A stretch of 6,454 nucleotides of DNA from an uncultured Anaerolineaceae bacterium (GTDB taxonomy: Bacteria; Chloroflexota; Anaerolineae; Anaerolineales; Anaerolineaceae): assembly GCA_937907495.1 (NCBI GenBank), contig CALESS010000146.1, positions 1 to 6,454 of the forward strand, in the 5' to 3' direction. Below are positions 1-4,203 of this stretch, one piece after another. The first letter of the stretch is position 1. The number at the start of each line of letters is the position of its first letter. Both the position numbers and the translations under genes were made by a program. The notes below the pieces were generated by a model. That model did no database searches. It was not told the DNA's origin and saw nothing but the letters and a program-made list of their open reading frames with translations.

Positions 1-549
1 CGGCGAATTGGGGTCTTCGGCGGTCCGGTCACCCTCCGTAATGCGGCGGATGAATTCCGGGTTGACCACACCCCCGCCCGACCCGGCAAAATCCGGGAAG
101 CAGGGCGTACCCGTTTCATCCTTGGTGCCGCCGAAGCCAAACGGAGAAACCGGGCAGACCAGGGTGATGGAGAGGGCGCGTTCGGGGTGATCCGCCATCA
201 GGCGATAAAGAATGCCGCCGCCCAATGACCAACCCACCAGGTGTGCCCGGGGTAACTGCAACGCATCCATCAGCGCCAGCAGGTCTTCCATCCAATCCCG
301 GTAGCCGCGGCGGGCATCCACCGGTTGGAACTCTGTCCAGCCGTAACCTCGCAGGTCGGGTGCAATGCCGCGGAAGCCGGCGGGCAGGTCGCGCATCGTC
401 GTCTGCCAGAAAAGAGCCGAGGAAAAATTGCCATGTAAAAAGATCACCGGGATGCCATCGGCTGGGCCGCTGAAGTAGGTGTGCATCTTCAAGCGGCTGG
501 TTTCCACCATCTGGGTGGTGATTCCTTCAAGCGGGGCAGGAGCATTCAT
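1..549 (-). CDS. alpha/beta hydrolase, 3' end cut by window edge
   Basis: The 183 visible residues are open to the window edge. They show the N-terminal half of an alpha/beta-hydrolase fold: an oxyanion-hole HG at residues 39-40 (FLHGNFSS), the strand-turn PDLRGYG at 64-70, and a nucleophile elbow GWSLGGG at 106-112 with Ser108 as the expected nucleophile. The catalytic acid and His, normally in the last third of such proteins, lie beyond position 1. No signal peptide is seen, so a cytoplasmic enzyme is likely. The start at 549 is chosen because AAAGGA lies 6 nt upstream. The gene begins 21 nt after the small lipocalin-like gene and is the last visible member of the operon. The family includes esterases, thioesterases, lactonases and C-C hydrolases. 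The substrate cannot be read; the acyl-CoA neighbours make an ester or thioester plausible (inference). Confidence 0.9.
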   Translation of the reverse strand, partial: MNAPAPLEGITTQMVETSRLKMHTYFSGPADGIPVIFLHGNFSSALFWQTTMRDLPAGFRGIAPDLRGYGWTEFQPVDARRGYRDWMEDLLALMDALQLPRAHLVGWSLGGGILYRLMADHPERALSITLVCPVSPFGFGGTKDETGTPCFPDFAGSGGGVVNPEFIRRITEGDRTAEDPNSP

Positions 550-570
550 CGGAAATCCTTTCTGACTCAA

Positions 571-885
571 TCAGCCAATTTTCTTATACAGCCGTTTGTT
601 TTTGCCTTCCAGGCTGGCAGGGCGGGCTTCGCCGGGGTCTGCCAGGGTGATGGTGAGCGTATCGCCATCCACTGCATAGCGGCCCACAAATTTGCCGATC
701 AGCCCCAACGTATGCTGCTGCTGATCCATGTCAATCTGGCCATCCGCGGCGGAATAGGTTCCGCTGGAGGTGATGCCCATCTCATCCAGGGAGGCGGTAA
801 AAGTGCCATCCGGACGAAACTCGAACCACAACCCCGGAAACGCCTGCCCGGCGGGCTGCTGCCATTTGCCAAGTATGTCGCTCAT
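571..885 (-). CDS. small lipocalin-like beta-barrel protein, function unknown
   Basis: This 104-residue protein begins with a G-x-W-like motif (LGKWQQ, residues 5-10). It continues with alternating polar and hydrophobic stretches separated by turns such as RPDGTF, AADGQ and AVDGDT, and ends in a basic tail (KNKRLYKK). The pattern suggests a small all-beta barrel like the lipocalin-like domains found in many bacterial hypothetical proteins. There is no signal peptide or membrane segment, so it is probably cytoplasmic. Its ATG overlaps the stop of the CoA-transferase gene by 4 nt (ATGA), and AAGGAGG lies 4 nt upstream inside that gene, which indicates translational coupling. No catalytic residues are recognisable. 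Binding an acyl or other hydrophobic ligand is possible but speculative. That the gene is real is well supported by its RBS, overlap and codon pattern; its function is not. Confidence 0.85.
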   Translation of the reverse strand: MSDILGKWQQPAGQAFPGLWFEFRPDGTFTASLDEMGITSSGTYSAADGQIDMDQQQHTLGLIGKFVGRYAVDGDTLTITLADPGEARPASLEGKNKRLYKKIG

Positions 886-2225
886 TTTTCCTCCTTCAGA
901 TCCACCCCCGGCACAACCAACCGGGGCACAATGCCCATTCGGGCGGTTTCATCTCGCAGCCACTCCCGGAAATCCGGGTGGGCGATTTTTATCAGCGCTT
1001 CCATGCGTTCTTTAACACAACGACCGCACAGTTCTGCCACGCCATATTCGGTGACGATGGTGTCCACTTCCTGGCTGGGGACGGTGACTTCCGAGCCGGG
1101 TGAAAGGATGGGCGCAATGGTGGAAATGGTGCCATCCTTGGCAGTCGAGCGCAGGGCGATGATTCCCCGTCCGCCGGGGGAACGCTGGGCGCCGCGGTGG
1201 GTATCCAACTGACCGCCCGTGCCGCTGAAATGGCGGTAACCGATGCTCTGCGAGCAAACCTGGCCAAAGATATCCACCTGCAAGGCGGTGTTGACACTGA
1301 CCATCTTGTAGTTTTGACCGATGACGTACGGGTCATTGGTAATTTTGCCCTGCTGAAACTCCACCCCGATGTTGTTGTTGACAAAATCGTACAACTTCTG
1401 CGTTCCGAGGGCAAACGCCCCGACCATCTTTCCCTTCCAGAGGGTCTTGCGGCGGTTGGTGACGATGCCGTTCTCATACAGATCCACCATTCCATCCGTG
1501 AACATCTCGGTATGGATGCCCAGGTCTTTGCGCCCGCCCAAAAAGGCGGTAATGGCGTTGGGAATGCCGCCAATGCCCAATTGCAGGGTGGAGCCATCCT
1601 CAATCAGCTCGGCGATGAAGCCGCCGATTGCCTGCTCCTCGGCTGAGGGTGGAGCGGGTGGGAACAAGAACAGCGGAATGTGGTTTTCCACCACGTGGTC
1701 CACTTCAGAGATGTGAATCTGGGTATCGCCCAGGGTCCAGGGCAGGTTTTCGTTGATCTCCAGCACCACCAGGTCCGCGGATTCGATCAACTGTTTTTCC
1801 ATCACCAGTCCCAGCGAAAGGGACATATAACCGCGGGCATCCGGCGGAGTGGCCGTTCCCCAGAAGATATTCAAACGTCCGCCCGCCGCCGCCAGTTTGA
1901 CGGTGGCCGCGGCATGCAGGTTGTTGGGGATGTAAGAGGTGCGGCCTTCCGGGTGTACCCGGCGGTCGGGCGCACCGTAAAACCAGTTCTGGACGAAGAA
2001 ATGCCCCGCCATCTCCGGTTGCAGGATGAAATCATACTGGCGCAGCGGCAGGCAAACCCAAACGGTCACATCCTCCAGCCGGCTGCGGTGGTTACCCAGC
2101 TCGGCCAGCAGCCCGGCTGGCTCGGAGGCAGCCATGGCAACCCCAATGGTCTGGTGTGAGTGCACCAGGGCTACCGCCTCGGGGATCGTGAGAAGTTTTT
2201 GACGGTACAATTCTTGTGGATTCAT
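882..2225 (-). CDS. acetyl-CoA hydrolase/transferase family CoA-transferase (4-hydroxybutyrate CoA-transferase-like)
   Basis: This 447-residue protein has the full length usual for the acetyl-CoA hydrolase / 4-hydroxybutyrate and butyrate:acetate CoA-transferase family. It carries the glycine-rich GIGGIPNAI at residues 217-225 and HTEMFTDG at 238-245. By alignment with family members Glu240 should be the catalytic glutamate that forms the glutamyl-CoA thioester. Further family landmarks are SGTGGQLD (334-341), TEYGVAEL (392-399) and HPDFREWL (416-423). Enzymes of this type move CoA between short-chain carboxylates, for example acetate and butyrate or hydroxybutyrate, in the cytoplasm. Only 8 nt separate it from the upstream ketosynthase-like gene, and its weak Shine-Dalgarno AAGG overlaps that gene's stop codon, so coupling is likely. 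It may release or activate the acid made or used by the neighbouring reductase and ketosynthase-like protein (inference). Family assignment is secure; the exact acyl pair is not determinable. Confidence 0.94.
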   Translation of the reverse strand: MNPQELYRQKLLTIPEAVALVHSHQTIGVAMAASEPAGLLAELGNHRSRLEDVTVWVCLPLRQYDFILQPEMAGHFFVQNWFYGAPDRRVHPEGRTSYIPNNLHAAATVKLAAAGGRLNIFWGTATPPDARGYMSLSLGLVMEKQLIESADLVVLEINENLPWTLGDTQIHISEVDHVVENHIPLFLFPPAPPSAEEQAIGGFIAELIEDGSTLQLGIGGIPNAITAFLGGRKDLGIHTEMFTDGMVDLYENGIVTNRRKTLWKGKMVGAFALGTQKLYDFVNNNIGVEFQQGKITNDPYVIGQNYKMVSVNTALQVDIFGQVCSQSIGYRHFSGTGGQLDTHRGAQRSPGGRGIIALRSTAKDGTISTIAPILSPGSEVTVPSQEVDTIVTEYGVAELCGRCVKERMEALIKIAHPDFREWLRDETARMGIVPRLVVPGVDLKEEK

Positions 2226-2233
2226 AGCCGCCC

Positions 2234-3220
2234 TTAAGGCATGATGAAGACGGAGCCGGCCTGGTTGTAGCCCACGCCCGAACCGACAAAGGCAACCCGG
2301 TCGCCGGATTTAATTTTGCCCTGCTTGCGGGCATCATCGAAGCACATCGGCAGGCAGGCGGAACCGGTGTAGCCCCACTTGTCCATGATCCAATGCGCTT
2401 TTTCAATCGGCAGACCGAGGGTTTCCATCACCAATTTGATGGTGTTCAGTCGCACCTGGGTGAAGATGACCATATCCAGCTCATTCAGGTCAAAATGACC
2501 GTTGGCGGCCAGCTCGCGCATGCGTTCCACCCAGCCTTCGTTATTGACCGTGGCAGGGAAGGGCGTCATCAGCTTGACCTTGGTGCGCCCGGCTTCCGCC
2601 GATTCCACTGTCACCGGTTCATAGGTTCCACCAGAATAAATGCCCCAGTGCTTGTGGTACGAACCATCCGCAAAAAAGGTGGAGGTGACGAAACCGGGCT
2701 TGTCCGCCCCGGTCAGCACGGCTGCTCCGGCGCCATCGCCGTAGAAGAAGGTCATCACATCGTGATCCAAATCAGCCAGTTTGTGCATCATATAAGCACC
2801 GATGACCAGCACATATTTGAGGTTCGGGTTACTGGCGATCAGACCGGCAGCCAGGTTTAGCCCGGTGGGAAAGGAAGCGCAGGCACAGCCCACATCAAAA
2901 GTGCCCGCCTTGACGGCGCCCAGCTTGTGCTGCACCACCACGGAAGTGGCGGGGGTGATGTAATCCGGGCTGTCGGTGCCGAGGATAATCATATCCACAT
3001 CTTCGGGTTGAATCCCGGCATCAGCCAGGGCAGCCCTGGCAGCTTCCACCGCCAGGTCGGAGGTTGCCCAATCCGGCGGGGCGTAGAAGCGGGTAGTGAT
3101 GCCGCTGGAGGCCTCGAACTTGCCGATCACCTCGCCAAATTTCTTCGCCATCTCGGAATTGGGAACCTCGATGGGCGGCAGATACATGCCGGTGCCGATA
3201 ATGGTTGCATAGCGTTCCAT
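2234..3220 (-). CDS. 3-oxoacyl-ACP synthase III-like (thiolase superfamily) protein with altered active site
   Basis: This 328-residue protein is collinear with FabH-type ketosynthase III, with N-terminal and C-terminal thiolase halves. The nucleophile region DVGCACASF (residues 109-117) aligns with E. coli DVAAACAGF, so Cys114 matches the catalytic Cys112. YGDGAGAAVL (160-169) and the C-terminal GSGVGYNQAGSV (313-324) are also typical. The other two triad positions are changed: the PHQAN His is Thr254 (FTQVRLN), and the Asn of GNTSAAS is Tyr284 (GYTGSAC). Ordinary decarboxylative condensation with malonyl-ACP uses those residues, so this protein may catalyse acyl transfer or a different Claisen-type step, or have an unusual mechanism. 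A longer reading from an ATG at 3238 (334 residues) is possible, but GGAGG lies 7 nt before the ATG at 3220 and the homologous sequence begins there. It sits between a FabG-like reductase and a CoA-transferase. It is not a standard housekeeping fabH. Confidence 0.92.
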   Translation of the reverse strand: MERYATIIGTGMYLPPIEVPNSEMAKKFGEVIGKFEASSGITTRFYAPPDWATSDLAVEAARAALADAGIQPEDVDMIILGTDSPDYITPATSVVVQHKLGAVKAGTFDVGCACASFPTGLNLAAGLIASNPNLKYVLVIGAYMMHKLADLDHDVMTFFYGDGAGAAVLTGADKPGFVTSTFFADGSYHKHWGIYSGGTYEPVTVESAEAGRTKVKLMTPFPATVNNEGWVERMRELAANGHFDLNELDMVIFTQVRLNTIKLVMETLGLPIEKAHWIMDKWGYTGSACLPMCFDDARKQGKIKSGDRVAFVGSGVGYNQAGSVFIMP

Positions 3221-3227
3221 GGTTTTT

Positions 3228-3232
3228 CCTCC
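3228..3232 (-). promoter_or_regulatory. Shine-Dalgarno GGAGG deciding the ketosynthase-like start
   Basis: GGAGG lies 7 nt upstream of the ATG at 3220. The alternative in-frame ATG at 3238 has no comparable motif before it and would place this GGAGG inside the coding sequence. The site lies in the short gap after the dehydrogenase stop, as expected for reinitiation within an operon. Confidence 0.8.
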
Positions 3233-3247
3233 GTCCATTCTTGCTGG

Positions 3248-4011
3248 CTATGAGCCCAGCACAATTCCGCCATCCGCACTGATGGTGGCGCCGTGGACAA
3301 AGCTGGCTTCATCGCTCGCCAGCCAGAGATAAACATTGGCAATTTCCACAGGATCACCCAGGCGGCCAAGGGGAGTTTTGGCGCGCATGGTAGCCAGCAC
3401 ATCTTCCGGCATCTTCTGCACCATTTCGGTGGCGATAAAACCGGGGCAAATGGCGTTGACCCGAATATTGAAGCGGCCCAATTCCCGGGCCCAAACCTTG
3501 GTCATGCCGATCACGCCGGCCTTGGTGGCAACATAATTCGTCTGGCCCATATTGCCGTACAGCCCCACCACCGAGGAAGCGTTGAGAATGACCCCGCCGC
3601 CTTGTTTGATCATAAAGGGGCCGCAGCCTGGGCGCAATTGAAGACGCCCTTCAGGTTGACATCCACCACCAGGTCAAAGGCGCTCTCATCCATCTGCTTG
3701 ACCAATTGGCCGTCTTTGACTTTGACTAACAGGGCATCCCGAGTGATACCCGCATTGTTGACCAACACATCCAGGCGGCCGAACTTGCTCACCACTTCTT
3801 CCATCCACGCCTGCACTTCAGCCCGGTCTGCCACATTGACTTTGTAAAACACAGCCTGATGACCGATTTCCTCAGCGGCAGCTTTGCCGACATCTTCATT
3901 AACATCACATATGATGACTTTTGCCCCTTCTTCCGCAAAACGCATCGCAGTCGCTTTACCAATGCCGGCGGCGCCGCCGGTGATGAGACAAACCTTATCC
4001 TTCAGACGCAT
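3248..4011 (-). CDS. FabG/PhaB-like short-chain dehydrogenase, interrupted by a -1 frameshift
   Basis: Two overlapping reading frames together encode one complete 254-residue SDR. Frame A (4011-3610) carries the cofactor motif TGGAAGIG (residues 11-18), Asp36 at the end of beta-2 (favours NAD(H) over NADP(H)), NNAG (85-88) and Asn119, then hits TGA. Frame B (from about 3619 to 3248) carries the active-site Ser147, Tyr160 and Lys164 (YVATK) and the PG motif, and ends at TAG. Joining at CCC-TTT-ATG near 3619-3611 gives the family sequence AQAAAP(F/L)MIKQ without losing a residue. The enzyme would reduce 3-ketoacyl-CoA or -ACP, or oxidise the hydroxy form. KVKDGQLVK (97-105) is an insertion relative to E. 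coli FabG. AAGGAG lies 7-8 nt before the start; this is the first gene of the operon. Frame A alone lacks the active site and frame B alone lacks the nucleotide-binding site. The cause may be a 1-nt loss in a C run, a read error, or programmed slippage. Confidence 0.88.
3613..3619 (-). other. CCCTTTA heptamer at the frame junction of the dehydrogenase
   Basis: In the upstream frame the sequence reads C-CCT-TTA followed directly by TGA, which is the X-XXY-YYZ pattern of -1 slippery sites. A -1 slip here re-pairs as CCC-TTT and continues ATG-ATC-AAA in exactly the frame that encodes the rest of the SDR. No convincing downstream stem or well-placed upstream Shine-Dalgarno-like stimulator was found, so a lost C in the run GGCCCC is at least as likely. 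Confidence 0.4.
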
Positions 4012-4081
4012 GGTGAAACTCCTTTGGGCTGGCTGCCCAGGTAAGATGGGTATGAGATTGTGACTTGCAAGCCGCAGTGGA

Positions 4082-4094
4082 ATTAGCGGCTAAT
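4082..4094. repeat. perfect 13-nt palindrome ATTAGCGGCTAAT
   Basis: ATTAGC and GCTAAT are exact inverted copies around a single G, located about 40-50 nt downstream of the predicted transcription start. The length and position suit a dimeric repressor site, but no cognate regulator is present in the window and the family cannot be named. It may also be a chance palindrome. Confidence 0.4.
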
Positions 4095-4127
4095 GGATGG
4101 GGATGGAACAAAATAGCAGCACGCAAA

Positions 4128-4152
4128 GCCTGCCATAATCAATATAGCAGGC
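4128..4152. repeat. 9-bp imperfect inverted repeat overlapping the -10 candidate
   Basis: On the minus strand GCCTGCTAT (4152-4144) and ATGGCAGGC (4136-4128) are complementary with one T/G wobble around the 7-nt loop ATTGATT. The element covers the -10 and the expected start site. It could be a repressor operator. As RNA it would form only in transcripts reading out of the regulator gene and could act as a weak terminator or 3' stabilising hairpin for that mRNA; the following TTT is too short for a strong terminator. Confidence 0.5.
4141..4146 (-). promoter_or_regulatory. candidate -10 element TATATT (extended, TGC upstream)
   Basis: TATATT on the minus strand differs from TATAAT at one base and is preceded by TGC, giving an extended -10. 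Transcription would start near 4134, some 120 nt before the dehydrogenase ATG. The bases at the -35 distance do not resemble TTGACA; the position is occupied by the direct repeats instead. Confidence 0.5.
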
Positions 4153-4155
4153 GCC

Positions 4156-4184
4156 GGTTGCAGGATGGTTACAAAATGGTTACA
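4156..4184 (-). repeat. three direct repeats TGYAACC with 11-nt period (putative SARP operator)
   Basis: Minus-strand heptamers TGTAACC (4184-4178), TGTAACC (4173-4167) and TGCAACC (4162-4156) start exactly 11 nt apart; the first two match over nine bases as TGTAACCAT. The last heptamer ends 9 nt before the TATATT box. Regulators with an OmpR-type winged helix plus BTAD domain (SARP family) are known to bind heptameric direct repeats with 11-bp phasing, the last lying about 8 bp from the -10 element. The adjacent gene encodes such a domain pair. The repeats are seen directly; their binding by that protein is inference. Confidence 0.72.
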
Positions 4185-4203
4185 GGGAAAGGAGTGGGGG
4201 AAA

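Larger units (their letters stand above)
4012..4203 (-). promoter_or_regulatory. operon promoter and leader region
   Basis: This 192-nt gap between the regulator stop and the dehydrogenase start is the only sizeable non-coding stretch in the window. On the minus strand it contains, in order: three 11-nt phased direct repeats, an extended -10 candidate TGCTATATT, an inverted repeat straddling that -10, a second weaker TGCTATTTT box (4118-4110), a perfect 13-nt palindrome, a small TGGGC/GCCCA hairpin (4039-4025) that abuts the Shine-Dalgarno, and AAAGGAG before the ATG at 4011. No good -35 hexamer is seen 16-18 nt upstream of TATATT, which fits an activator-dependent promoter. The predicted leader is about 120 nt. 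No small ORF or known riboswitch was recognised. Confidence 0.7.

Noticed and set aside
481..1212. Long plus-strand open frame opposite the hydrolase, lipocalin-like and CoA-transferase genes
   Set aside because: It crosses three well-supported minus-strand genes, has low-complexity Arg/Ser/Pro-rich composition, no recognisable motif and no credible ribosome site.
1197..1646. Plus-strand frame of 149 codons that looks fairly protein-like
   Set aside because: It lies wholly antisense to the conserved core of the CoA-transferase, whose motifs are unmistakable; its composition mirrors that gene's codon pattern.
1680..2159. Plus-strand frame of 159 codons
   Set aside because: Antisense shadow of the N-terminal half of the CoA-transferase, with no domain signature.
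2393..2860. Plus-strand frame of 155 codons rich in His and Gln
   Set aside because: Antisense shadow of the ketosynthase-like gene; the His/Gln richness is typical of reverse-complement reading.
3221..3238. Upstream in-frame ATG at 3238 as start of the ketosynthase-like protein
   Set aside because: It adds six residues not expected for the family and would bury the GGAGG that is ideally placed for the ATG at 3220.
4128..4152. Strong rho-independent terminator for the regulator
   Set aside because: The hairpin is reasonable but is followed only by TTTGCG rather than a T-run, so it is kept as an inverted repeat of uncertain role.
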